Positions 26,290 through 34,800 are shown, counted from the stretch's first letter. The stretch: DNA of 64,000 bases from GCA-001856825 sp049965815 (GCA_049965815.1 JBMFVV010000007.1:1-64000), one strand, 5' to 3'. The notes: generated by a model not told the origin, from the letters alone. A program made the numbers and translations.

Positions 26290-27474
26290 ATGAAGAAGGT
26301 ACTGATAATAGGTGGCGGAGGCGGAGGATTAATCCTAGCCAACCATCTAGATACCAATGAATACGATGTGACTGTCGTTGACAAGAGCGATCTGCACTTC
26401 TATCAACCTTGGTTCCTTTACATCGCCTTCAAGGGTTCCAAGAGAAAAATTTCCAGACCAATGGGCGAGTTGCTCAAACCTGGTGCAAATTTCGTGAAAG
26501 ACGAGATCTCTTCAATCAATTTGGACGAGAGGAAAGTCTACGGGTCAAGGAAGGGGATCTACAACTATGACTATCTGGTGATAGCTACAGGCACGAATCC
26601 AGACCCAGACTCAATCCCTGGGCTGAGACAGATTTACGATGAATATGGGGACTATCACACGAACGTCTGGAACTCCCAGAAGCTGTGGTCCAGCATCAGC
26701 AATTTCAAGGGTGGGACCATTGCAATAGGGCAAGCTTCTCCGACGTGCAAGTGCCCTCCTTCGTTGCTTGAGGGTGCGTTCCAGCTTGAAGAACACCTTA
26801 AGGAAGTGGGTTTGAAGGAAAAGTCAAGGATAGTATTCTTCACTCCATTTCCGAGGGCGTATCCAGCAGAACCAATGAACAAGGTTGTAGAACCAATGGT
26901 GAAGGAGAGAGGAATTGAGGTAATGCCGTTTTTCGATGTGGATACAATAGATCCACAGACGAAGACCATAACATCCCTCGAAGGAGACTCGTTAAAGTAT
27001 GATCTTCCGATAATAGTTCCACCCTGTAAGGGTACCAAGATAAAAATAGTCCCAGAGACGGTTCAGGATGAGGACAGATTCATCAAGGCTGACAAGAAGC
27101 TTATGAAGATCATTGGATATGACGATGCATTTGCAGTTGGCGACTGCAATACCCTTCCTACGTCTAAAACTGGCGTTACAGCCCATCTAGAAGCCATGGC
27201 TGTTGCAGACATCATTCAGGGCAAGTATTCAGAGTTCAATGGAAGAATAAACTGCCCATTCGATACCGCGTACGGGAAGGCGACATTTGTGATCGCTGAT
27301 TATAACAATCCAGTTGCGCCATACCCGCCTACGAGATTCAAGCACATGATGAAGATGACGATGGCAAGAATATACTGGATGACACTAATGGGTACTGCAG
27401 ACCCCATTTTCGACCAGTTCTTCAAGTTTACCAGGCCAGAAAAACTCAACAAGAAGTACGCAACGGCAGATTAA
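26290..27474 (+). CDS. Sulfide:quinone oxidoreductase-like FAD flavoprotein
   Basis: 394 residues. The FAD-binding motif is VLIIGGGGGGLILANHL (4-20), followed by the second signature YLVIATGTNPDPDSIPG near 95 and VGDCNTLPTSKTGVTAHLEA near 283. Cys153 and Cys155 in SPTCKCPPSLLEGAF lie where SQR carries its second redox Cys, and Cys246 in VPPCKGT is another candidate. The first and third Cys of classical SQR are not clearly conserved, so the acceptor chemistry may differ. The C terminus is short and amphipathic, fitting membrane association. Last gene of the DsrE-TusA unit; a T-rich tract follows. Confidence 0.82.
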   Translation: MKKVLIIGGGGGGLILANHLDTNEYDVTVVDKSDLHFYQPWFLYIAFKGSKRKISRPMGELLKPGANFVKDEISSINLDERKVYGSRKGIYNYDYLVIATGTNPDPDSIPGLRQIYDEYGDYHTNVWNSQKLWSSISNFKGGTIAIGQASPTCKCPPSLLEGAFQLEEHLKEVGLKEKSRIVFFTPFPRAYPAEPMNKVVEPMVKERGIEVMPFFDVDTIDPQTKTITSLEGDSLKYDLPIIVPPCKGTKIKIVPETVQDEDRFIKADKKLMKIIGYDDAFAVGDCNTLPTSKTGVTAHLEAMAVADIIQGKYSEFNGRINCPFDTAYGKATFVIADYNNPVAPYPPTRFKHMMKMTMARIYWMTLMGTADPIFDQFFKFTRPEKLNKKYATAD

Positions 27475-27478
27475 TTCT

Positions 27479-27498
27479 CTTTCCTTTTTTTATTTTTC
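27479..27498 (+). terminator. T-rich terminator after the sulfur-relay operon
   Basis: Two T runs (T7 and T5) within 20 bp start just after the flavoprotein stop codon. Archaeal RNA polymerase terminates at such tracts; no hairpin is seen. Confidence 0.55.
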
Positions 27499-27552
27499 AG
27501 ATTTACATTTTTCAATTTTGTAGATTTCACAAGGTTTACTGTTAGTATAAAG

Positions 27553-27942
27553 TCAGGGCCCAAGTAGCTTTATCGCTGCGCTTATGGGAACGATGCAAAT
27601 CATTTTCATGTCCTCCTTTGCGTAAATGGTGTGTTCTACCCACCCTGGAATGAAAAGAAAATGATTTTCATCAACTGGAAATTTTTTACCATCCAGTACT
27701 GCTTCACCTTTTCCTTCAATTAAGAATATTTCATGTTCGTAATCATGGCTGTGATTTGGGGTTGACTTGCCCTTTGGAACTGTTATCAGTCTCATAGAGA
27801 AATTCTTTGCTCCATCCCTGTGGGTTATAAGCCATCTAATTTTCCCCCCGCCATCCAGGTCCAGCTCTTCAACCTCTGAAGCTTCTTTTACGACAGGCTG
27901 AGTCATGTTCACGTATTGCAATTTTCTATTTAACGTGGTCAC
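27553..27942 (-). CDS. Cupin-domain protein
   Basis: A 129-residue single cupin barrel. The first metal motif is NHSHDYEHEIFLIEG and the second is FIPGWVEHTIYA, giving the usual three His and one Glu. The listed GTG start overlaps the adenosyltransferase stop (GTGA), so the two are translationally coupled; an internal ATG at 27906 is the alternative. No substrate can be named. Similar small cupins act as dioxygenases, isomerases or sensor proteins. Confidence 0.8.
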   Translation of the reverse strand: MTTLNRKLQYVNMTQPVVKEASEVEELDLDGGGKIRWLITHRDGAKNFSMRLITVPKGKSTPNHSHDYEHEIFLIEGKGEAVLDGKKFPVDENHFLFIPGWVEHTIYAKEDMKMICIVPISAAIKLLGP

Positions 27943-28487
27943 ATCTTTTCCTTATTTGGGTTTGGCCATGGGAAAAGTACCTCATCTATCTTTTTTCTCT
28001 TGTTTGCTGCAAGTGACATCATAAATATAAGGGAAGAAAGCCTATTGAGGTACTGCAAAGACAACGGGTTGACTTTTTCTACCATGCTCAATTCAACCAA
28101 TCTTCTCTCAGCCCTCCGAGTAACAGTTCTAGAAAGTTGAAGACTTGCCGCCTCCTGTGAGCCACCTGGGACGACGAAAAGCTTAATCTCCCCGATCTCC
28201 TTCAAGTAAACAGCTATCCTAGTTTCCATCCATGATACTCCATCGTCACGGAGTTTCCGTCCTTTTCCAGATGTCAGTATTTCCTCCCCTAGATGAAATA
28301 GGTCCATCTGAACCTGGGAGATGTCATCCCTGATGTCATTCCACGGTATCTGGACCTTTGAATATCCCAAATTGGCAATCAGCTCATCCAAAGTTCCTTC
28401 CCATTCGATAATTGGGTCATCTTTTTTGAGTCTCTTCCCCGAAGCAGTATCAGTTTCTCCGGAATCGCCTCGTCTAGAATACACCAT
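27939..28487 (-). CDS. Cob(I)alamin adenosyltransferase, PduO type
   Basis: Transfers the adenosyl group of ATP to cob(I)alamin to make coenzyme B12. 182 residues: the N-terminal ATP loop YSRRGDSGETD, the central VPGGSQEAASLQLSRTVTRRAERR and the C-terminal LQYLNRLSSLIFMMSLAANK are the three PduO signatures. The adenosylated cofactor would serve class II ribonucleotide reductase or methylmalonyl-CoA mutase, neither of which is in the window. Confidence 0.92.
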   Translation of the reverse strand: MVYSRRGDSGETDTASGKRLKKDDPIIEWEGTLDELIANLGYSKVQIPWNDIRDDISQVQMDLFHLGEEILTSGKGRKLRDDGVSWMETRIAVYLKEIGEIKLFVVPGGSQEAASLQLSRTVTRRAERRLVELSMVEKVNPLSLQYLNRLSSLIFMMSLAANKRKKIDEVLFPWPNPNKEKM

Positions 28488-29008
28488 TTACAATCGTAAT
28501 CCCATATATGTTATTTTAGTAATCATCATTGCTGAATAGATTCTCCATAGCAACAGGGCAATGTTACACACTTGACGCGTCGTTTACACTGGGTAGATAA
28601 GAAATGGTCCAGCTATTTACATTGAGCATTACTGGAACTATCCCTACTGGCAATAGGATTACACCGTTTTGTGAAAGAGAACTGTCTAATGCAACATAAT
28701 GAGCCTAAAATGCCCCAAGCACTGAAACTGTTCCAAAAAGTGCCATTGCAATTGTCATTGTGGTTATCTTGGGCAATAGTTTTTCTTATGAATTAGTCTT
28801 GACAGGTAACCCTACATCAATTCAAAATAAATCTGTATAAGTTCGTTTCACTATGGAAGAAGTGATTTAGTGATTTTCATTAGTAAAGTATGAAAAGAGC
28901 TATTCAAATGTAGGTTATTACATTATAAGATTGAAGGGGCAGTGTGATGAATTTAGCCTTAACTGAACATGATGAGTGACAGGCGATCTGATCTGCTCCT
29001 TTATTTTC
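28488..29008. other. 521-bp region with one broken small frame, otherwise empty
   Basis: Apart from the amber-interrupted frame listed separately (28564-28758, minus), I see no credible coding sequence, RNA gene or repeat here. The part 28800-29008 is A/T-rich and shows no conserved structure by eye. The right end should carry the terminator of the ArsR-like gene and the left end the promoter of the adenosyltransferase gene. Confidence 0.5.
28564..28758 (-). pseudogene. Small secreted-protein frame with internal TAG
   Basis: From the ATG at 28758 the frame reads MTIAMALFGTVSVLGAF, a signal-like hydrophobic stretch, then TAG (28707-28705). The same frame continues for 46 more codons with AHYVALDSSLSQNGVILLPV and MLNVNSWTISYLP to a TAA at 28564. 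The composition after the stop looks like an exported domain rather than noise. A TTG at 28776 could be the true start (MPKITTMTIAM). Most likely a nonsense-mutated gene remnant; a chance frame is possible. Confidence 0.3.
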
Positions 29009-29545
29009 TCATTCTACTGTGTGTTTGTTTAATGCGTCAAAGAATAAATCAAAATTGCCGCTATCAAAAGCTTCCCTAATCATTCTGTAGAATAACGAAG
29101 TATCTGTGTTCGGAAGTAGATCGTTTATGGCTAGGAGCACCCGTTGCTTCGAAGATATTAACTCCTTAAGATCTATTTCAAGCATTCTTATCTTGTTGTC
29201 TATGTCCTTCAGCTGGGTTATGAGTTCCTGTAGGGTGCCTTCCATCGTCTCCTTTTCCTCTTCATTCTTATCGAAGACAGAGATGCTCTCTATGAACTGC
29301 AGGAGTGATAGAAGCGGATAATTTGCCTTGTAGAGAATCCTCGGGGGGCCCTCGTCTGATTCGATCTTGCCAACCTTGTATACCAGGCCGCTGTCTTCTA
29401 GCAGTTTGATGTGTTTCGCAATCAATTGCTGTGAACTCCCAAGAGACCTGGCAAGCTCGAATGTGTACGAGGGCCTAATGGAAAGGATGCTAAGTATGCT
29501 TCTTCTGATGTCGTTGTCAATCAGGTCCAGCAGGTCAGTTGACAT
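29009..29545 (-). CDS. ArsR-like winged-helix regulator, cotranscribed with hsp20
   Basis: 178 residues. The N-terminal winged helix is clear: IRRSILSILSIRPSYTFELA, then the recognition part ARSLGSSQQLIAKHIKLLED and the wing SGLVYKVGKIESDEGPPRILYK. The rest is a predicted coiled coil (EEKETMEGTLQELITQLKDI and DNKIRMLEIDLKELISSKQR), suitable for dimerisation. It starts two bases after the hsp20 stop. In Archaeoglobus the heat-shock regulator HSR1 is encoded beside a small heat-shock protein, so autoregulation of this pair under heat or acid stress is a reasonable inference. Confidence 0.8.
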   Translation of the reverse strand: MSTDLLDLIDNDIRRSILSILSIRPSYTFELARSLGSSQQLIAKHIKLLEDSGLVYKVGKIESDEGPPRILYKANYPLLSLLQFIESISVFDKNEEEKETMEGTLQELITQLKDIDNKIRMLEIDLKELISSKQRVLLAINDLLPNTDTSLFYRMIREAFDSGNFDLFFDALNKHTVE

Positions 29546-29547
29546 GG

Positions 29548-30090
29548 CTACTCTATAGGAATCCTCTTTCCTTCTTTTTTCTTGGTTGGTGGTTTCTTCA
29601 CCACTATATCCAGGACCCCGTTTGAATAGGAAGCCTTTATGTTTTCAGGAAGGACCTCATCTTCAAGCTCCACTTCCTTGTAGTATTTTCTGCCCTCTTT
29701 GTCCACTTTTATGATCAGGATATTGTCATTGGTTTCGATTGAAATTTCGTCCTTGGTAACACCCGGCATCTCGATCGTAATATCCGTCTCCCCCTCTCTG
29801 TTCTGAATGTCTGTAATGGGCTCACGATATTCAAGGCTGGGAACATCAGAATATTCTCGGGGAATGTTGCCGAACTCCTTGAACTCGGGTTTCCCATCAG
29901 GTCCCAGTCTATAGGTGAATCCATATACATAAGTGCCTGGCTGGTCCTGATCCTTTATGTTCTCAATCTCGTCGAATGCATCGAACCATCTCTCAAAGAA
30001 CTTTCTGTATTCTCTGTCGCTATTCTGCAGGAAGTCATGGATATCATCCCAGAAATCGTCATCTCTCTTTCTTATCTTTCTACCTACCAT
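29548..30090 (-). CDS. hsp20: Small heat-shock protein (Hsp20/alpha-crystallin family)
   Basis: ATP-independent holdase chaperone. The 180-residue protein has a charged N-terminal arm, an alpha-crystallin domain from about residue 90 (REGETDITIEMPGVTKDEIS, then NILIIKVDKEGRKYYKEVEL) with the hallmark SNGVLDIVVKKP, and a C-terminal extension containing RIPIE, the I-x-I type anchor used for oligomer assembly. The ATG at 30090 is preferred because GGTGG lies five bases before it; a GTG three codons upstream is possible. Leads a two-gene unit with the ArsR-like regulator. Confidence 0.93.
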   Translation of the reverse strand: MVGRKIRKRDDDFWDDIHDFLQNSDREYRKFFERWFDAFDEIENIKDQDQPGTYVYGFTYRLGPDGKPEFKEFGNIPREYSDVPSLEYREPITDIQNREGETDITIEMPGVTKDEISIETNDNILIIKVDKEGRKYYKEVELEDEVLPENIKASYSNGVLDIVVKKPPTKKKEGKRIPIE

Positions 30091-30260
30091 GTTTACCACC
30101 TTCGGTTAACAACCTCTTGTTGAGTAGTAATTAATTTCACATTATTAAACCTTGCTGATGTATAACATCACCGGTCAAAAATGGTAAAGACGTATGATCC
30201 TTCCTGTTTTGCTTTTGTAAGGTAAAAGGAGCATTTACCCACTTACTTACCATTGAACTT

Positions 30261-32075
30261 TCATATGAAATTACCGACATGGAAATGGGAAGAATCCTTC
30301 TTCTTGATGCTCCTGTTATATTCTATGATTGTAGTGATGAGCGAAAGATGACTAAAAGCCTGAGGGTAGTTGCCAAGATACCTGTGGGTTTTGAATTCGA
30401 TCTCCTCTGGCAGAAGATTCACATCATTCAGCAGATCAGTGATCAACATGATCCCGTCGTGAGCTGCCTGCAGCTGGCCATTCTGTATCAAGTTCCTGAT
30501 GTACCAGAATGAAACCATCAGGAATGCATTGTCCTCCCCCTTCAGCCCATCCTGGAGGGTGTACCTCTTGAAGAGGAATTTTTCGGCCATCAATTGATCC
30601 TCTATTTCACTAAGTGTATTCCTGTAAACGTTATCTGCTAAAGTGCAAAAATCGAATAGAGGTAATCTCAACAGCGCTGCATCAACATCATCTGTTTCAT
30701 AGCTCTGTTTGAAATATCCCTTGGATGAAACACCATTCCCATATATCTCTTCTCGCAGTGTCCTAGCCTCATTCATTATAGAGAAGGCATGATCCTCGTC
30801 TCCCATCTTGGAATAGAGCCAGGAAAGATCAGTCATTGCCTTCCAAGCCAGCGCTTTTGAGTACACATAATTCCTCTTTTCTCCCCTGATCTCCCATATA
30901 GATGAATCAGGCTCTCTCCAGATGTTGAGTAGAGAATTTCCAATCAGGAATACCTTCTCCAGAGTATGTATGCTCAAAAACCCAGAATTCTCCAGAAGCA
31001 TGCGCAGTGAAATGATTAGGGAAGCATACTGGTCAATTTGCAGTTGACTACTCGCATCATTTCCTATCCTGACTGGCGCAGAATTCATGTATCCCGCTAA
31101 ATCTAGGCTTGTCTCTTCTAATATGGAATCTTCGCTCACCTTATAGATAGAAGTCAGTTTCCCATCCTTCTCGAATCTGTCAATTATGGAGAGGTAGAAT
31201 TTAGTTGCCTCTTCTATGTATCCTAGCTGTACCAGCCCTTCTATCACATAGGCAGTGTCCCTAACCCACATGAACCTGTAGTCCCAATTCCTCTCCCCCC
31301 CAATTGCCTCAGGAAGAGACGTTGTTGGGGCGGCAACCATGAAATTGTTCGGTTCGAAGAACAGCCCCTTGAGAGTCAGGAGTGATCTGTTAACTATATC
31401 GTAAAAGATCCCCTGATATTTGGATTTCATAAGCCATTCCTTCCAGAACCTCCTTGTTTGCCATAGTCTGTCTTCGCTTGCAAACAGTTCGGGTGGATAG
31501 GCCTTCTTTAGATTGTGTGCCGTCACAAGCCACCTCACCTCTGTTGCGGGCAGCGTCACTGTCCCAGTTACACAGTTGTCCTCAACTTTTAGGTCGAAAT
31601 CAGTAGAGAGGAACTGGCTGGATTTATCAGAATAAACCATGTAGCCTTTGGAATCTATCTTTTCAATTGATTTTCTGCTTCCGGAAGTGAACGGGTTGAA
31701 GTCGATCTCGATATCAACGTCAGCATACGTCTCTATTCTCCTATGAATCTCCGAGAAATATACTGCGTGTTCAAAGCTCATAGGGAGGAAGTCCATTATC
31801 GAAAGTACCCTGTTCTTCTTGTTGGAAAACAGCGTGAAAAGGATGTTTGTATCAGGCTCATAGTATTGCCTGGATTCAAGATTTCTGTTTACTGGACGAA
31901 TACTAAAGTAACCTCCCTTCTTCCTGTCAAGTATGGATGAGAAAACCATTTCAGAGTCAAAATTGGGGAAGCAAGCAAAATCAACCTCACCTTGTTTTGA
32001 AACAAGTGCTGCGGTCCTATTATTCAAAAGAACGCCATGGTCTTCTATTCGAGGATATTCTGGGTCATTTGGCAC
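30261..32075 (-). CDS. Glycoside hydrolase family 15 enzyme (trehalase/glucoamylase-like)
   Basis: 604 residues with the complete archaeal GH15 plan: an N-terminal beta domain (IEDHGVLLNNRTAALVSKQG and VDFACFPNFDSEMVF) and a C-terminal (alpha/alpha)6 barrel with EAIGGERNWDYRFMWVRDTA, YKVSEDSILEE near 318 and a late VSFWYIRNLIQNGQ. No signal peptide is seen, so it acts in the cytoplasm. Two Thermoplasma GH15 proteins have been characterised as trehalases, which makes trehalose the first guess; maltooligosaccharides are the alternative. GTG start. The promoter side lies between this gene and the divergent PadR gene. Confidence 0.88.
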   Translation of the reverse strand: MPNDPEYPRIEDHGVLLNNRTAALVSKQGEVDFACFPNFDSEMVFSSILDRKKGGYFSIRPVNRNLESRQYYEPDTNILFTLFSNKKNRVLSIMDFLPMSFEHAVYFSEIHRRIETYADVDIEIDFNPFTSGSRKSIEKIDSKGYMVYSDKSSQFLSTDFDLKVEDNCVTGTVTLPATEVRWLVTAHNLKKAYPPELFASEDRLWQTRRFWKEWLMKSKYQGIFYDIVNRSLLTLKGLFFEPNNFMVAAPTTSLPEAIGGERNWDYRFMWVRDTAYVIEGLVQLGYIEEATKFYLSIIDRFEKDGKLTSIYKVSEDSILEETSLDLAGYMNSAPVRIGNDASSQLQIDQYASLIISLRMLLENSGFLSIHTLEKVFLIGNSLLNIWREPDSSIWEIRGEKRNYVYSKALAWKAMTDLSWLYSKMGDEDHAFSIMNEARTLREEIYGNGVSSKGYFKQSYETDDVDAALLRLPLFDFCTLADNVYRNTLSEIEDQLMAEKFLFKRYTLQDGLKGEDNAFLMVSFWYIRNLIQNGQLQAAHDGIMLITDLLNDVNLLPEEIEFKTHRYLGNYPQAFSHLSLITTIIEYNRSIKKKDSSHFHVGNFI

Positions 32076-32257
32076 CTTACATTAACCGAATCTTCCTTTA
32101 AAATTTTCTCAATCGCATATTCTTAACGTATAATCTTGAAACAGTTGACTATTCGGCAGTGCCTCTTAAGTTCCAATTGAAAACGTCGTGATTTTAAAAA
32201 GTTACACGTTTAATCAAAATGGAATAAAATTGAAATTTTCAAAGATGGAGTGATGTT

Positions 32258-32290
32258 CAAGTGACCGAAAGAAACTAGGTTGGTCACTTG
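32258..32290. promoter_or_regulatory. Perfect 9-bp inverted repeat in the GH15/padR intergenic region
   Basis: CAAGTGACC (32258-32266) is repeated in inverse as GGTCACTTG (32282-32290) with a 15-nt spacer. It lies 75 bp before the PadR start and 183 bp before the GH15 start. It may be an operator or a stem-loop; no T run follows it. Confidence 0.5.
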
Positions 32291-32317
32291 GCCAATGAAA
32301 AAAGTGGGTAATCTTGT

Positions 32318-32343
32318 ATCGTTATCGAAACCGATATCGTTAT
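32318..32343. promoter_or_regulatory. Putative PadR operator: direct repeat over the promoter box
   Basis: TATCGTTAT occurs at 32318-32326 and again at 32335-32343, 17 bp apart. An inverted pair TATCG/CGATA (32323-32327, 32332-32336) is embedded in it. The second copy runs into the TATA-like GTTATATG, about 25 nt before the padR ATG. A protein bound here would block the operon promoter, as expected for PadR autoregulation. Confidence 0.5.
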
Positions 32344-32365
32344 ATGTACTGGTGCACTTACGAGT

Positions 32366-32902
32366 ATGGCTCCTGAAGAGGGCAAATGGAATAGAGGTAT
32401 CCTCTTTTTCATAGTACTTTCAATGGCTAATGAAGGCCCGATCTACGGAAACCAGGTCTCGAACATTATCAATGAAAAAACAGAAGGAGCGTGGAAGCCA
32501 AGTGCAGGCTCCATCTATCCTATTCTCCACGGGATGAGTCGAAAGGGCCTGATAAGAAAACACGAAAAAGATGGCAAGGTAATGTATGAAATAACAGATG
32601 AGGGGAGGAACTTTGTTTTAAAGATCCGGGAGAGGCACTTTGAGCGATCTCCAATATCAAGGTTCATGGGAAAGTTGTGGATGGATTCAATGAGTCCAGA
32701 GGAAAGGACTAGATTTATTCTCATCTCCGCACAACACGCAGCAGATTCCTTGGTGGAAAACCTGAAGAGCATCAAGCAGGGGATTCAGAATCAGAAGCAG
32801 TATGAGGCGTTCTTATTGAGCTACGAGCTAGAGCTTGAAAGGACGCTAAAGATCCTCAGAGACGAAAGAGAAAAACTAGTTCAAGTGCAAGAGGTGAAAT
32901 AA
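32366..32902 (+). CDS. PadR-family transcriptional regulator
   Basis: 178 residues. The winged helix is at the N terminus: FFIVLSMANEGPIYGNQVSN, then EGAWKPSAGSIYPILHGMSR and the wing KGLIRKHEKDGKVMYEITDE with Tyr positions typical of PadR. The second half (NLKSIKQGIQNQKQYEAFLL and following) is a helical dimerisation region. It is the first gene of a unit with an ABC ATPase (1-bp overlap) and ABC-2 permease, the classical arrangement of a drug-responsive repressor with its exporter. Confidence 0.9.
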   Translation: MAPEEGKWNRGILFFIVLSMANEGPIYGNQVSNIINEKTEGAWKPSAGSIYPILHGMSRKGLIRKHEKDGKVMYEITDEGRNFVLKIRERHFERSPISRFMGKLWMDSMSPEERTRFILISAQHAADSLVENLKSIKQGIQNQKQYEAFLLSYELELERTLKILRDEREKLVQVQEVK

Positions 32903-33900
32903 TGGATGGAACAATAATAGAAACAAAAAATCTGACAAAAATTTATAATGGGAACATAAAAGCGGTATCTGAACTGAATATATCCATAAAAGAGGGGGAG
33001 ATATACGGTCTAGCTGGACCAAACGGGGCTGGCAAGACAACAACGATCAACATGCTCATAACAAGGATTGCACCTACGAGTGGAACAGCCATTGTGGGTG
33101 GTTTTGATATAGTAAAGGATTCACTTGCAGTAAGAAGGTTGATTGGTGTTGTACCACAGGACTTCACAGCGGACGAGGACCTGACGGGCAGGGAGAATAT
33201 AATGATGGTTTCTCAGTTCTACGATGTGCCAAAGGCAAAGGCCAGAGAGAACATAGGAAGTTTATTGAAGCTAGTGGAATTGGAAGATGCTGCAGATAGG
33301 CTTGTAAGAACATATTCTGGTGGAATGAGAAAGAGGCTTGAGCTAATAATAGGCCTGGTACACGAACCAAAGATACTGTTCCTTGATGAACCAACACTAG
33401 GATTGGACATTCAGACCAGGACACAGATGTGGAACTATGTTCGTGAGATCCAACAGAAGCTAAATGTTACCATAATACTAACCTCACATTACCTGGAGGA
33501 GATAGATGCGCTTGCTGGAAAGGTATCCATAATAGACCACGGCAAGGTGCTGATAACTGGTAGCCCTTCAGAACTTAAGGCTTCTCTTAAAGGCGATATA
33601 ATAACGATGACACTGACGGACCAGAAATCAGCAGATCTTATGAAGACTGTCCCTGATGTGATTGAAGTGGTGGATGCAGGACCTAATTCAGTCAAGATAA
33701 AAGTGGCAGATGCCGATGAAGCTCTTCCCAGAGTTATAAATTTCATATCGCAGCATGAGCTTTCAACAATAAAGCTCACAGTTCAAAAACCATCTCTGGA
33801 TGAGGTCTTCCTGGAGTATACTGGCAGGTCAATAAGGGATGATGAAGGAGGAATGGACAGAATGAAGAATGCAATGAACATGAGGAGGGCAAGACAATGA
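32902..33900 (+). CDS. ABC exporter ATP-binding protein (DrrA-like)
   Basis: 332 residues: Walker A GPNGAGKTT (39-47), signature YSGGMRKRLEL near 139, Walker B ILFLDEPTLGLD near 158 and switch His in LTSHYLEEIDALA. The 90-residue C-terminal domain with LDEVFLEYTGRSIRDDE matches the DrrA/daunorubicin-resistance class. It overlaps the padR stop by one base and the permease start by four bases, so the three are one transcript. Confidence 0.93.
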   Translation: MDGTIIETKNLTKIYNGNIKAVSELNISIKEGEIYGLAGPNGAGKTTTINMLITRIAPTSGTAIVGGFDIVKDSLAVRRLIGVVPQDFTADEDLTGRENIMMVSQFYDVPKAKARENIGSLLKLVELEDAADRLVRTYSGGMRKRLELIIGLVHEPKILFLDEPTLGLDIQTRTQMWNYVREIQQKLNVTIILTSHYLEEIDALAGKVSIIDHGKVLITGSPSELKASLKGDIITMTLTDQKSADLMKTVPDVIEVVDAGPNSVKIKVADADEALPRVINFISQHELSTIKLTVQKPSLDEVFLEYTGRSIRDDEGGMDRMKNAMNMRRARQ

Positions 33901-34715
33901 GTGGTCTTTGGCCATTGACAGTCAGGGAACTAAAGAAGTGGGTAAGAAATCCAACATTCTTCTTTACGGGGCTTATCCAGCCAATATTCTGGATCGCCCT
34001 CTTCGGAAGTGCGTTCGATATCACGAAATTCCTATCAGGTCCCTCTGGCAGTGCGGCAGCAAGTTATTTACTCGACGGCGCCCCGAACTACATAACCTAC
34101 ATAGTTGGCGGTGTTTTGACGACGATGGGTCTCTTCACAGCGATGTTTGCAGGGACGCAGATAATCTTTGACAGGAGACTGGGTCCAATGGGAAGATTCC
34201 TTTCGTCCCCTATACGGAGAAGTTCCATAGTATTCTCCAAAATCATATCGTCAGTAATCAGAATATTGCCGCAGGTAGTGATTCTCGTGGTAGCAGCTTA
34301 CCTCATACCAAATGGGTTGAAGTTTGTGCACGGATTTACAATAGTGGATGTCCTGGTCATGGCAACTGCAATAATCCTGATCGCTTTCATATTCTCGTCT
34401 ATTTTCAGTGTCATTGCCACCAGAATGACAAATATGCAGTCAATATTCGGTATCGTTAACCTGGTCAACCTGCCGCTTATGTTCGTAAGCTATGCTATGT
34501 TTTCAAGGGCGATGATGGCAGACTGGCTTGGAAATATCGCCCAATACAATCCTGTATCCTGGTCAGCCGAAGCAATACGGACAGTGATCATAAACGGAAG
34601 TTTGACCTCTTCTCAATGGGTTCAGGAAGGAAGATGGCTGGGGGCACTTGCAGCTCTCGCAGCAGGTCTTCTCTTGATGACATACTATCTTGTTGAGAAG
34701 GAAATTAGGGATTGA
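33897..34715 (+). CDS. ABC-2 permease (DrrB-like)
   Basis: 272 residues with six predicted helices: FFTGLIQPIFWIALFGSAF near 21, YIVGGVLTTMGLFTAMFAGT, SVIRILPQVVILVVAAYLIP, VLVMATAIILIAFIFSSIFS, NLVNLPLMFVSYAMF and a last one near LGALAALAAGLLLMTYYLVE. Between helices 2 and 3 the stretch FDRRLGPMGRFLSSPIRRSS is the conserved loop of DrrB-like permeases. Works with the upstream ATPase to export hydrophobic drugs or lipids (family knowledge). Confidence 0.9.
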   Translation: MSGLWPLTVRELKKWVRNPTFFFTGLIQPIFWIALFGSAFDITKFLSGPSGSAAASYLLDGAPNYITYIVGGVLTTMGLFTAMFAGTQIIFDRRLGPMGRFLSSPIRRSSIVFSKIISSVIRILPQVVILVVAAYLIPNGLKFVHGFTIVDVLVMATAIILIAFIFSSIFSVIATRMTNMQSIFGIVNLVNLPLMFVSYAMFSRAMMADWLGNIAQYNPVSWSAEAIRTVIINGSLTSSQWVQEGRWLGALAALAAGLLLMTYYLVEKEIRD

Positions 34716-34723
34716 AAGCAGGA

Positions 34724-34755
34724 GAGGTAATCTAAACTATTACCTCCATTTTTTA
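34724..34755 (+). terminator. Hairpin and T-run terminator of the padR exporter operon
   Basis: GAGGTAAT (34724-34731) and ATTACCTC (34739-34746) form a perfect 8-bp stem with a 7-nt loop, followed two bases later by TTTTTTATT. It begins nine bases after the permease stop and looks like a factor-independent terminator. Confidence 0.65.
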
Positions 34756-34771
34756 TTGATTTGTCTTTTGT

Positions 34772-34800
34772 CCTATCTTCGCCCTGTTTTATCACTACAA
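34772..34800 (+). repeat. Left terminal inverted repeat of the IS1634-type element
   Basis: Pairs with 36351-36379; about 26 of 29 positions match after reverse complement, with the core CTTCGCCCTGTT unbroken. Confidence 0.88.

Noticed and set aside
28705..28707. In-frame TAG as a possible pyrrolysine codon
   Set aside because: Pyrrolysine is known in some methanogen-related Thermoplasmata but normal genes in this window also end in TAG (for example the malate/helicase region neighbours and hsp20), no Pyl genes are visible, and the frame is not a methylamine methyltransferase.
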